A stretch of 60,019 bases of DNA, from the NCBI RefSeq assembly GCF_018398875.1, contig NZ_JAGWDK010000034.1:1-60019 (forward strand), written 5' to 3'. Under the pieces are notes generated by a model. That model was not told the origin of the DNA. It saw only the letters and a list, made by a program, of their open reading frames with translations, and ran no database searches. Every line of letters starts with the position of its first letter. Position 1 is the stretch's first letter. Source of the stretch: Bradyrhizobium sp. sGM-13. GTDB lineage: Bacteria > Pseudomonadota > Alphaproteobacteria > Rhizobiales > Xanthobacteraceae. This document shows, in pieces, positions 26,347 to 36,700 of this stretch. The position numbers and the translations under genes were made by a program.

Positions 26347-27470
26347 ATGAAGCAAGCTGCCTTGCGGCCAGAATCATACACGAAGAAGGTTGCACTCGTC
26401 CTGCAAGGCGGGGGCGCCCTCGGAAGCTATCAAGCCGGCGTTTACGAGGCGCTCACCTTGTCGGACTACAAACCTGACTGGGTGGCCGGCATCTCGATCG
26501 GCGCAATCAATGCCGCCCTGATCGCTGGCAATTCGCCGGAAATGCGGGTTGGAAAACTGCGTGAATTCTGGCGCACGATCACTACGTCCGCGATATGGCC
26601 CGTACGGATTTCTGATCTCGTCAACGGCGCGGGTTTGCCTTTCGACCTTGGAAAGCAGATCAGCGCAATGCATGCGCTGATGTTCGGCCAGCCTAACTTT
26701 TTGCACCGCGAAAGACTACCGACTGGTGGTTCGGCCACACGCCGACCAGCTACTACGACACGAGCTCGCTGAAATCCACATTGGAGCGGCTCGTCGATTT
26801 CGACCGCATTAATTCCAGAGAAATTCGCTTCAGTGTCGGAGCCGTAAACGTCAGGACAGGAAATTTCGCGTACTTCGAAAATGCGGAGACTGAGATAAGA
26901 CCGGAGCACGTTCTCGCGAGCGGCGCTCTGCCGCCAGGCTTTCCCTCCGTTGAAATCGACGGAGAGCACTATTGGGACGGCGGCCTGGTATCCAATACGC
27001 CGCTGCAATATGTGATCGAGTATTACCCGCGTCGTAGTCATCTCATCTTCCAGGTGGACCTTTTCCCGGCCCGCGGCGCCTTGCCCGGGAATTTGAATGA
27101 GGTTACCGAGCGGGACAAGGACATCCGCTATTCCAGCTGAACGCGGGCGGGCACGGATACATTGCGGCGACTGCACGATCTGCGCCACAGCATCAACATG
27201 CTTTGGGAGAGACTCCCCGAGAATCTGAAGCGCGGCCCGGAAGTTCGCCTTGCTCGACGAATTCCGTTGCGTGACTACCATGGACATCGTTGAATTGATT
27301 TACCGTCCGGAGCACGCGCTGGGACAATCAAAGGACTACGAATTCGACTGCCCGACGATGGAAACGCGCGGGGTCTCTCCGATGCGCAGGAAACGATAAT
27401 GGCTGCGCCGTGGCTGGAGCCGATGCCGCCGGAGCTCGGAGCGCGTACATTCGACGTTCGCGGGAAGGAT
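26347..27470 (+). pseudogene. Patatin-like phospholipase, multiply frameshifted
   Basis: The reading starts at ATG 26347 (MKQAALRPESYTKK) and shows the patatin oxyanion loop VLQGGGALGSYQAGVYEAL and nucleophile elbow GISIGAINAAL. A frameshift near 26730 moves the rest (SYYDTSSLKSTLERLVDFDR, then the catalytic Asp in YWDGGLVSNTPLQ) to another frame. An in-frame TGA at 27138-27140 (likely a former Arg CGA) interrupts it. Further shifts carry LDEFRCVTTMDIVELIYRP and a final LEPMPPELGARTFDV to about 27470. All catalytic residues are still visible, so decay is recent. Confidence 0.85.
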
Positions 27471-27590
27471 CGATGACGCCGGCGCGGTGGTGATTTCGTT
27501 GCGAGACGTCTCGTTCCAACAGTTCCAAAAGCGGACCTCGACAGCGGAATCGCGCGTCAGATTGCGTGGATGTCGCGTGAATCCATTGCC

Positions 27591-28931
27591 TCAACTCCGG
27601 ATGAAGCCTTCGAGTTCGCCTTCCGCCCAAGCGAGAGTCTTCTCCATGGCTTCGCCTTGATAGAAACGCACGCACATCTTCGTCAGGATCGCCTGCGTAT
27701 AAATCTGTTGGGCAATCTTCGGCGGAGCGGGCGATGCCGAGATCGATAGCGTCTGGTGATTGTACGGATTTGGATAATGGAAGAGGGTGCCCTTCGGCGG
27801 TCCTGCCTCGGCCCATGTCTTCAGGGTGGTCAGCTTCTGGAACGCCGGCAAGTCGTAGCCGTCGCTCGCAGCCACCAGTCTTTCGATCGACGCCGGTTGC
27901 GACAGATGCGTAAGCAGGCTCTTTGCCGCTTCCTTGTTCTTGGAGAAATTCCAGACGCTCCAGAAAAACGGAAGGTAGGGTGCAAAGCGGCCCTTCGGGC
28001 CCGCCGGGAAGCCGTGGGTCCAGCATTGCTTCGCGACCTCCGGCGCATCCCGTTTGGCAACGGCCCATGCGCTCGGCGGGTTCATGATTAGTGCGCCCTT
28101 GCCCGAGATCAGCCATTTGTTGTTGGAGGCATCGTCCCATGCCGGCACATCCGGCGGTAGGAATACCATCAGCTTTCTGTAATATTCGAGAACCTGCCGG
28201 ACGTTGTCATTCTTCACAACGACGTTGCCTTTGGCATCGACGACCTCGGCCCCAAAGGCCTGGAAGAACGCGCCGACCGTATCGACGGAGTCGCTAGTTT
28301 GACCGAGACCGATGCCGAAGGGAAGACCTCCCTTATGGCAGGTCTCTGCCGCTTTCAGGAAGGTGTCCGTCGTCCAATTTTCCGCTTTGGGCGGTGCCCC
28401 GATCGGATACATCTCCTGAACGTCGACATTGGCGTACTTTTTCATCAGGTCGATGCGGGAGCAGGGACCTCTGATCTGGCTGCCGATACAGGCGGGAACA
28501 GCTAGCCATTTGTCTCCTGCCTTGCCAAGGTATTTGACGGCGCCATTGACTTCACCGTTTAGCTTGATGAGCGGCTCGACGACATCGTTCATGGGCTCAA
28601 GCAGATCGGCCTGCGCGTGCGGCCACCACGTCGTCATTGCAAGCACGTCGTGGCCAGACTTCGCTTGCGCTTGAGCGACGATGGTCACGAGGAGCTTGTT
28701 GCCTTGGGTCGTGATATAGTCGATCTGAACTTCAACCCTCTCCTTCTCGGCCCACTCATTGATCAGATCAGTACTGGTCTTGCTGGCGCCGGGGACCCAG
28801 TGATCCCAAAAACCGATCGAGAGTTTGCCGGCCGCGTAGGCGCCACGAATGTAGGGCGCGGTGATGAGCGCCACAGATGACAGGGCGGTGGCAGCCACAA
28901 ATTGACGTCGAGAAAACTTCCTCTGAGACAT
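27591..28931 (-). CDS. Extracellular solute-binding protein, sugar-type ABC transporter (Tat-exported)
   Basis: A 446-residue family-1 periplasmic binding protein. It has a twin-arginine leader (KFSRRQFVAATALSSVALIT, cleavage after GAYA), then SIGFWDHWVPGASK and a bilobal fold typical of oligosaccharide or glycerol-3-phosphate-like binding proteins. Ends AEGELEGFIRS. No permease or ATPase genes flank it: upstream is a gene-poor stretch and downstream the patatin relic, so it is an orphan and may use a transporter elsewhere. The ligand is unknown. It is preceded by GGAGGAATG at a good start. Confidence 0.9.
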   Translation of the reverse strand: MSQRKFSRRQFVAATALSSVALITAPYIRGAYAAGKLSIGFWDHWVPGASKTSTDLINEWAEKERVEVQIDYITTQGNKLLVTIVAQAQAKSGHDVLAMTTWWPHAQADLLEPMNDVVEPLIKLNGEVNGAVKYLGKAGDKWLAVPACIGSQIRGPCSRIDLMKKYANVDVQEMYPIGAPPKAENWTTDTFLKAAETCHKGGLPFGIGLGQTSDSVDTVGAFFQAFGAEVVDAKGNVVVKNDNVRQVLEYYRKLMVFLPPDVPAWDDASNNKWLISGKGALIMNPPSAWAVAKRDAPEVAKQCWTHGFPAGPKGRFAPYLPFFWSVWNFSKNKEAAKSLLTHLSQPASIERLVAASDGYDLPAFQKLTTLKTWAEAGPPKGTLFHYPNPYNHQTLSISASPAPPKIAQQIYTQAILTKMCVRFYQGEAMEKTLAWAEGELEGFIRS

Positions 28932-29847
28932 GGCATTCCTCCATGATCAGCCAATCGGTGGCCAAGATGTTGCTGTGGGTCTTTGGTCTCTATCTACTAG
29001 TCAGGCCAGAAACCACTGCGGTGATTTGATCTGACGATCCGCACAGAATCGCTGGGCGTCTGTCGAGAAATAGGTTGAGCCGGCGTCTAGGACTTAAGTT
29101 GCGTGTGGAAACTTCAAGCAGGGCGCTTAGCCCACCTCCTGCCTTAAACACAATTGTCTGCAGTTTTGGCACCACGCCGCAATCCAAGGATATCACGAAG
29201 TTCGCGCTCCCGAAATAGGGTGCTGCGCGCGCTTTCCGAAGAAGAGCCCCAGGGGATCCCTCGAACGCGGCAAGTTCGTCTAGAATTCATAAACCAACTA
29301 CTCGTGAGTGCGTGCCATCGCGCATTGCGGCCATCAAGTCGGCGAGTGCGACAGTAACTCCTGCGGCGAGTGCAACGTCCGGCATGGGCTACAGTCATCT
29401 GTCGCGCGCAACAGCTCACCGACGAGGTGACCGAATAGAGATAGATTTTGCTGTGGTGCAAATTCCGCAGCACTTGTATTGGCCCGGCTGAAGATTCGTA
29501 ATGCGGGCGATTTTGTTGCAAAAATGGGTTGCCTCCGATCGGGCCACTGGGCCTATCGTTATGGCCGAAATTCGCTCAACGGACTCACGCCAGCCTCAAC
29601 CGACCTCCGCAACAAAATCCGGGCAGAAGCGGACATCCTTAGGCCTTGCACCACACTGAGGTGATCTAGGCAACAAAACCAAACCGGCTTACCTTGTTCT
29701 GGACCGCATGCGGATCAGCCATGGCCAGCCCTACGTTGACAATTCTCATTCAACCTACGAACACTATCAAGACAGGAAATACTCAGGATACCGGCCTGTG
29801 GCCGTAGCGAGTAAACTTGACGCCATGTAACAAACTAGGGCGCTACC
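28932..29847. other. Long intergenic region between binding protein and cyclase
   Basis: Over 900 bp without a convincing gene. A minus-strand peptide fragment (ALAAGVTVALADLMAAMRDG near 29.3-29.4 kb) looks protein-like but has no start or context, possibly a remnant regulator. The divergent promoters for the binding protein and the cyclase must lie here. Confidence 0.4.
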
Positions 29848-32800
29848 ATGGACGTTGGCAGCTGGCTGCGAAACCTAGGATTGGGACGATACGAAACAGC
29901 ATTCGTCGCGAACGCCATCGACAGCGACATACTGTCAGAACTGACAGAGGTCGATCTCGAAAAGATGGGGATCCCGCTAGGCGACAGGAAGCGCCTTATG
30001 AGAGCGATCAGCGTGCTGGGCGCGGGCTCTCCGCGCGCAGTCACCGGGACGGATATTGGTGAAAATGCACAAAACGGGCAAGGTGCTGAACGCCGTCACC
30101 TCACCGTGATGATCTGCGATCTGGTCGGTTCGACAGCCCTAACGGCTAGACTTGATCCGGAGGACATGGGCGCGGTGATCGATGCCTACCACGCCGCCTG
30201 TGCCCGTATCACGCTGTCCTATGACGGTTTCCTTGCCGATTTTCGGGGAGACGGAATATTGGCCTATTTTGGCTATCCCCGCGCGCACGAGGACGATGCC
30301 GAGCGAACCGTACGAACTGGGCTTGATATCATTGCCGCTGTTGCGCGGCTCGAAACGCGCGCTGGAGAACCTCTCTCGGTCCGCATTGGCATCGCCACCG
30401 GCATAGTGGTGGTCGGCGACCGCGGCGGCGAGGGCAACTTGCAGGAGCATGCTGTGGTCGGGGACGCCCCGAACCTTGCAGCTCGCCTGCAGACGTTGGT
30501 CGAGCCGAATACGGTCGTCGTCGCCGAATCCACGCGCCGGCTGCTTGGCGATCATTTCCTTCTGCGCGATCTTGGCCAGCACGAGCTCAAGGGTATTGCC
30601 GAACCAGTCAGGGCGTGGGCGGTCGAGGGCCTGTCCGCCTCCGAGAGCCGCTTCAAGGCGGTCCGCCCGGCCGGTTTGGCTGATCTCATCGGTCGTGAGG
30701 CCGAGATGGATTTCCTGCTCGAACGTCAACGCTTGGCCTGGAAGGGTGAAGGACAAATCATTTTGATTTCAGGCGAGGCGGGAATCGGCAAGTCCCGTCT
30801 TGCAGCCGCTCTCGCCGAACGCGTCGCCGGGCAACCGCACACGCAATTTCGTTACCAATGCTCATCGTACCATGCCAACAGCGCGCTTCATCCAGTCATC
30901 AACCAGTTGGAACGAGCGGCGGGGTTCAAAGCAGACGATACGCCCGGGATACGACTCGACAAGCTGGAAGCGCTACTCGCGTTAGGCACAACACAGGTTC
31001 AGGCCGTCGCGCCGCTTTTTGCCGCACTGCTATCGATCCCGTTGGGCGACCGGTATCCCCAACTGGTGTTTAGCCCGGCGCAGCAGCGCCGGCGGACCCT
31101 CGCGGCGCTGCTCGATCAGTTCGAGAGTCATGCGCGCCAACAACCAATACTGTTGCTGATAGAAGACGCGCAATGGGCTGACGACACCTCCCTGGAACTA
31201 CTCGATCTCATAGTCGAGCGGGTACGCCAACTGCCGATCCTTGCACTGGTCACCTTTCGGCCGGAGTTCGAACCGCCCTGGGCTGGTCTCGCCAATGTCG
31301 GCACCTTGACGCTCGGCCGGCTCGACCGTGAGAACGTTGAAACTATAGTTACGCAGGTGGCCAGCGGGCGCGCGCTGCCCACCGAGGTGATGAAACAGAT
31401 CGTCGCCAAGACTGATGGAAATCCGCTGTTCGTCGAGGAACTTACCAAGACTGTTCTGGAAGCGGGCATCCTGGTCAAGCAGGCTGATGGCTATCGGCTC
31501 GATGGGCCCCTTCCGCCTCTGGCCATCCCGGAGACCCTTCAAGACTCCTTAATGGCGCGACTTGACCGACTGCACTCGGTAAAGGAGATCGCCCAAGTTG
31601 GCGCCGCCATCGGGCGTGAGTTCTCCTATTCGTTGATCCGTGCTGTGGTCGCACGCGACGAGATCACATTGAAAAACGCACTAACCCAACTCGAGCAGGC
31701 GGAACTCGTGTACCGCCAAGGCGAGCCGCCGGAAGCCGTCTACAGCTTCAAACACGCGCTAGTGCGAGATGCGGCCTATGAGAGTCTGCTTAAGAGCCGG
31801 CGGTACCAATTGCACGGCCAAATTGCGCGCACATTAGAGGAGAGGTTTCCCGATGTGGTAGCGGGCGAGCCGGAAATCTTGGCGCGCCATTTCACTGAAG
31901 CAGGCATTGTTGACCTCGCCACCAACTACTGGCTCAAGGCAGGAAATCGCGCACTCAGCCGCTCAGCAAACGCTGAAGCCGTCAAACATCTCAGACGGGG
32001 TATAGAGCTTACTCGGGAGCTAGCACAGTCGCCCGAACGCGTTCGCAAAGAACTGGATTTTTACCTGGCCCTCGGACCGGCAGTGGCGGCAACCGAAGGC
32101 GATGCCGCGCACGAAACGTCAAGGGTATTCTCACACACTCGCGAGCTGCTGGGCGGCGGTGGCACTTTGAAGGAACAGATGACGATCCTCTGGGGTACCT
32201 ACTTGGCTCACAGCATGCGGGCAGAATATACCGCGGCGCTCGAAGATGCTCAGCAATGCCTGGCCCTAGCTGCAGATCATAAGCATCCTGGAGTATCGGC
32301 GCTTGCTAACCGGTTCATGGGTCAGACATTGCATTTTATGGGCGTTTTCGTTGATGCGCGCGCTCATCTAGAGCGGACGCTTGCACTCTGCGCGACCAAT
32401 CCAGAGACGATTGCGACTTATCGCAGTTTCGGCGTGGACGACCAAGTTAATTCCCTATCGTTTCTCGCATCAACACTCTTGTTCCTCGGCTATCCGGAGC
32501 AGTCTGCCGCTGCAGCGGAAAAAGCCGAGGGTCGTGCCCGAGCGATAGGACTCGCTTTCACGACCGCCTTAGCATTTGGCAATATGGCTGTCCTTGGCAC
32601 GATAGGTGGTGATCCACGGCGCGCGTTAGCCAACGCTGATGAAGCGATAGCCATCAGCGTCGATAACGAATTTGCAGTTTGCGAACAAAGGGCGCGTTTC
32701 TTTCGAGGGTGCTTGTTAGCCCAAGCCGGTGATCCCCAACTTGGGATCGAACTGATGCGAAGGGCTCTGGCGGCAGCCGAAGGCAACTCTGAACGGAATC

Positions 32801-33240
32801 GTCGGACCCTTTATCTGGGCCATATCGCTTCTGCTCATGCGAGCCTCGGCCAGCCTGAAGTTGGCCTTGGTTTGCTGGACGAAGCAGTTCAAATCGCCGA
32901 AGCAACAAGCGAAAAGTTTTTCGAAGCCGAATTGTATCGTCTGCGCGGAAAGATTCTCCTGAGCTTGGGCAAGAAAGGTGAGGCGGAAGCTGACCTGCAG
33001 CAGGCATTGACGATTGCGCGGCAGCAGCAGGCCCGTTGGTGGGAGTTGCGCGCCGCCATCGACCTCGCAAGGCATTGGCACGACGACGGTAGATACGTTG
33101 AGGCCAATTCTCTTCTGCAGCCAGTTTACACCTGGTTCGTCGAGGGTTTCGACACGCCAGATCTGAAAGATGCCAAGGTCCTCTTGGACAAGCTGGGGAC
33201 TTGGCAGGCACGCAATCCAAACGACCGAGGCAACGGCTAG
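29848..33240 (+). CDS. SAM domain - class III nucleotide cyclase - AAA ATPase - TPR protein
   Basis: The 1,130-residue multidomain signalling protein has an N-terminal SAM domain (residues 1-60, WLRNLGLGRYETAFVANAID) and a class III cyclase homology domain (about 83-250; metal-binding Asp91 in ICDLVGST and Asp135 in FRGDGILAYFG). An AAA/NB-ARC-like ATPase with Walker A at about 309-316 (GEAGIGKS) and Walker B LLLIEDAQWADDTSLELL follows. The rest, from about 700, is TPR-like helical repeats. This layout is common in Bradyrhizobium, usually many copies per genome. It likely makes cAMP in response to an unknown ligand or partner. It stands alone, convergent with the NRPS operon. Confidence 0.92.
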   Translation: MDVGSWLRNLGLGRYETAFVANAIDSDILSELTEVDLEKMGIPLGDRKRLMRAISVLGAGSPRAVTGTDIGENAQNGQGAERRHLTVMICDLVGSTALTARLDPEDMGAVIDAYHAACARITLSYDGFLADFRGDGILAYFGYPRAHEDDAERTVRTGLDIIAAVARLETRAGEPLSVRIGIATGIVVVGDRGGEGNLQEHAVVGDAPNLAARLQTLVEPNTVVVAESTRRLLGDHFLLRDLGQHELKGIAEPVRAWAVEGLSASESRFKAVRPAGLADLIGREAEMDFLLERQRLAWKGEGQIILISGEAGIGKSRLAAALAERVAGQPHTQFRYQCSSYHANSALHPVINQLERAAGFKADDTPGIRLDKLEALLALGTTQVQAVAPLFAALLSIPLGDRYPQLVFSPAQQRRRTLAALLDQFESHARQQPILLLIEDAQWADDTSLELLDLIVERVRQLPILALVTFRPEFEPPWAGLANVGTLTLGRLDRENVETIVTQVASGRALPTEVMKQIVAKTDGNPLFVEELTKTVLEAGILVKQADGYRLDGPLPPLAIPETLQDSLMARLDRLHSVKEIAQVGAAIGREFSYSLIRAVVARDEITLKNALTQLEQAELVYRQGEPPEAVYSFKHALVRDAAYESLLKSRRYQLHGQIARTLEERFPDVVAGEPEILARHFTEAGIVDLATNYWLKAGNRALSRSANAEAVKHLRRGIELTRELAQSPERVRKELDFYLALGPAVAATEGDAAHETSRVFSHTRELLGGGGTLKEQMTILWGTYLAHSMRAEYTAALEDAQQCLALAADHKHPGVSALANRFMGQTLHFMGVFVDARAHLERTLALCATNPETIATYRSFGVDDQVNSLSFLASTLLFLGYPEQSAAAAEKAEGRARAIGLAFTTALAFGNMAVLGTIGGDPRRALANADEAIAISVDNEFAVCEQRARFFRGCLLAQAGDPQLGIELMRRALAAAEGNSERNRRTLYLGHIASAHASLGQPEVGLGLLDEAVQIAEATSEKFFEAELYRLRGKILLSLGKKGEAEADLQQALTIARQQQARWWELRAAIDLARHWHDDGRYVEANSLLQPVYTWFVEGFDTPDLKDAKVLLDKLGTWQARNPNDRGNG

Positions 33241-33390
33241 AATAATGCCAGCCTCATTCACGCATAAGCCTCAGGGGACCTAAGAACCAAAGCCCCTGGT
33301 TGAACATTTGAGACCGCACACGATACGCTGGGGTTGCGCCGGTCAGATCAACCCTCGGTATTCGGAGATTGGCCGTCTTCGCTATGTGAC

Positions 33391-33579
33391 TCAGTTTGCG
33401 TCGTCATCATGTTTCTGCCGACGATATCTCTTGCGCTGCAGCGTTTTGATGGCTGTTTCGACATCGGCCAACGCCTTTTGAAGCTCCTCTTTTCGCTTCT
33501 GAAGAATTATCGCGAGTTCGGCCCTTTGCTCGTCAGTCAGGCCTTCTTCGACCACATTCACGGCATCTGTTGCACCCAT
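33391..33579 (-). CDS. Small coiled-coil hypothetical protein
   Basis: A 62-residue protein, MGATDAVNVVEEGLTDEQRA, then a heptad-like helix with ELQKALADVETAIKTLQRKR and a charged tail. AAGG lies 9 nt before ATG. No family recognised. It lies 200 bp downstream of the NRPS stop on the same strand and could be read through from that operon. The surrounding 33.24-33.78 kb otherwise holds only a weak 6-bp hairpin (cagggg / cccctg) between the convergent transcripts. Confidence 0.5.
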   Translation of the reverse strand: MGATDAVNVVEEGLTDEQRAELAIILQKRKEELQKALADVETAIKTLQRKRYRRQKHDDDAN

Positions 33580-33783
33580 TGCTTTATACCTTGTGGTTGT
33601 CCGGATATGAAAAATGGCAAAAAATTAGCGAACCTATTGTCTATGATCGGGAAGTTGTAGTCAAACGCCTTCGCTAAGTCAGATCATCTGTAGTTGGGCA
33701 TAAGCCTCCACCTCGCGGATCGGGGCACGGTATTGGCATGATATACGTTTCTTGCTCCTTGCGATCAGCTTCGACCTCATCGC

Positions 33784-36700
33784 TCAACGATCCGTCAACT
33801 GGCCAAGCGACCTCTCAGGGTTTGCGACGGCTTTAGTCAGGATCGCTTCGTATTCCGCGATCCAGTTCTGGAAAGTGTTCGCCTCGAACAGGTCGACTTT
33901 GTAGGTGCAAGAGCCGGCAATGCCCGAGGGTTTCTCCTCGAGCATCAAGGTAAGCCAAGCGCGATTGATCGGCAGGACCGGCCGCCCTTCCCTGTGAGCG
34001 CTTCCGAATGATTGGGCCACTATGTCGGGCAGCTCAAGTGGTCGACGAATCGCGTCCTGAAGGACGAAAAACACTTGAATAAGCGTTGCTGGGTCCACGT
34101 CGTCTTCTTCCGCTAGCCTCGCGGTGAGAATCTCGAAAGGCAACTCCTGCCTTGCATAGCTCTCCAGGACAGAATCCCGCACGCGGCGCAGCGCTTCGCG
34201 AAATGACAGATTCGAATCTATTCGAGTTCGGATGATCGTGGTGTTCTCCATTGGCCCGATAACTCGTTCTGTCCACTGCTGCGTGCGGTTGGCCATTGTA
34301 GTGGCGATGCAAATGTCACCGCGTCCCGTTCGAGCCAACAGCATAGCCTTGAAACCCGCCAGCAACGTCATGAAAAGGGTCCCGCCCTGGCTGCGGCCTA
34401 GAGCGCTCAGACGAACAACCAAGTCATTCGATAAATGAAACGGTTCATGGGCAATGGGTGCGGTCAGCAGCGCGCCTGCAGCGCTAACGTCTGTGGGGAA
34501 AACAGGTGAGGTCTCGCGCAAGTAGTCCTTCCAATAGGCGAACTGCCGGGTCGCTGACTCGCTAGTACACCACCGGCGCTGCCAGTCAGCGAAGTCGGAA
34601 AACTGAAACGCTTGCGCCGGCAACTGCACATTTTGACCGGCCGCAAAAGCGGTATAGACCTCGGCGACCTCCTCAAAGAAGATCCCGATGGACCAGCCGT
34701 CGACGATGATGTGATGCAGGATTAGCAGCAAGACGTGGTCGTCCGGCCCGAGCCGCAAGAGGCGCGTACGGAATAACGGCGCACGCTCGACGTCGAAGGG
34801 TGTCCAGGCTTCTTGCGCGGCCCGCAGCTCCGCCTTCTTGAGCACGAGCGCTTTGGCGCGCTTGTTTCCGGCAGATATTCCTACCCCAAGATCTTCAATG
34901 CCGAGGGGTGAAGCGACGTTGGATGTTGGAATGATGAAGGGAACGGGCCGCTCGCCTGCCCAGCTGAAGCCCGCGCGTAACGAATCGTGCCGACGGACAA
35001 CCTCAACCAGACTCCGTTCAAGCGCCGGGACGTTGAGCGGCCCCTGCAGCCGATAGGCAAAGGGTAAATTGAACTGCGGCAGACCCGGCAATTCTCGCTC
35101 GATCTGAAGCATTCGCTCCTGCAGGATGGAGATCGTCTGATGAACATTGCTTTCCACGCGCGCAATCTCGAGCCGTGGCTCTGTTGACTGCGTTGCTTGT
35201 GCCTTGTCAATCCGCTGGGCCAAAGCCTCAACTGTACTTGCTTCGAAAATCGCTCGGATAGGCAACGAAACCTGAAAGACACTTGCGACCCGCGCCAGAA
35301 CCCGTCCGGCCAGAAGCGAATGGCCGCCCAAATCGAAGAAGTTGCTAAAAATGCCGACCTGATCGACTTCAAGCAATTCCGCCCATATGCCGGCTAGGGC
35401 CTTCTCGGTAGCGCTTCGTGGCGCCACAAAGTTACCGGCCGTCACTCCGAGCCCCGAGCCGAACCCCGCCAGGGCGCGCCGGTCGAGCTTGCCGTTAGCC
35501 GTCAACGGCAGGTGATCGGGGAAGACGTAACCTGTGGGAACCATGTGCGCCGGAAGTCTGGTCCTAAGAAAATCGCGAAGCTCAACTGCCTCCGGCCGAT
35601 CACCGGGCGCAGCAACAATGTAGGCGATAAGTTGCGTCTCGCTGCCCATGCTGTCTCGCGCCATGACCACTGCAGATCGGACTCCCGGGTGTTCCATTAG
35701 AACATGCTCGATTTCCTCCAGCTCGATCCTGCAGCCACGGATCTTCACCTGATGATCGATCCGGCCCAGGCACTCCAATATGCCGTCGGAGCGCCAGCGC
35801 GCTAAATCTCCCGTCTGGTACAGCCGTGCCCCGCGGCGCTTCGAAAAAGGATCGCGCAAGAATCTGCGGCGGGTCTGTTTCCGGTCGTTGAGGTAACCGC
35901 GAGCCACGCCGATGCCGCCTACATACAGTTCACCTGCAACGCCGATTGGCACCGGCTGCAAGTGGGAATCCAACACATAGAGGCGTACGTTGGCTATGGC
36001 GCGACCGATTGGCACGGTCGCCGTTGAAGTCGGCGGTGCCGTGAGGCGATGCGTTGCCACGTCGTCAGAGGTCTCGGTCGCTCCGTACGCGTTGATGATT
36101 GGCACGGCTGGAAAGTGCCGAAACCAGTCATGACAGAGATCTGGAGGGAGGGATTCGCCTGTAGAAATCAGCGATCGAATTCGGCTTAACGCACGAAGGG
36201 TGGCCCCACTTGGAGACGGTTGAAGGATTTCGCGCAGCAACGCTGGCACGATTTCAAGGGCAGTTACCCCCTCGCGTGATATCTCCTGCATGAGGAGCGC
36301 GGGGTCCCGCGTCTCTTCGTCCGAACAGATATGGACGCGTGCGCCTACCATGAGAGCTGCAAGAAACTGCCAGATGGCAATGACAAAGCTCTGGGGCGAT
36401 GTTTGAGCGACCACGTCGAAAGCCGACAATTCGAGGTCGGCGATCTTGGAAAGGAGGTGGTTGAACATGCCCCGCTGCTCAATCATGGCTCCTTTTGGAG
36501 CGCCCGTCGAACCGGAAGTATAGATAACGCACGCCAAACTCGAGGGCGCTCGGCGGAGCGCAGTCATGGAATCTCGGGAGATTGCCGCAGTGAGCCTTTC
36601 AATAATCAGAACTCGAGGGCGCTCTCCGCGCCGCAACCCTGACAGCATCAGTTGCAGCGCAGGCGTACAGTCTTGCGTGGTCAGCACAATGCGTGCGCCG

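Noticed and set aside
29144..29521. 125-codon minus-strand ORF in the gap before the cyclase
   Set aside because: Composition is not protein-like and no homologous layout is recognised.
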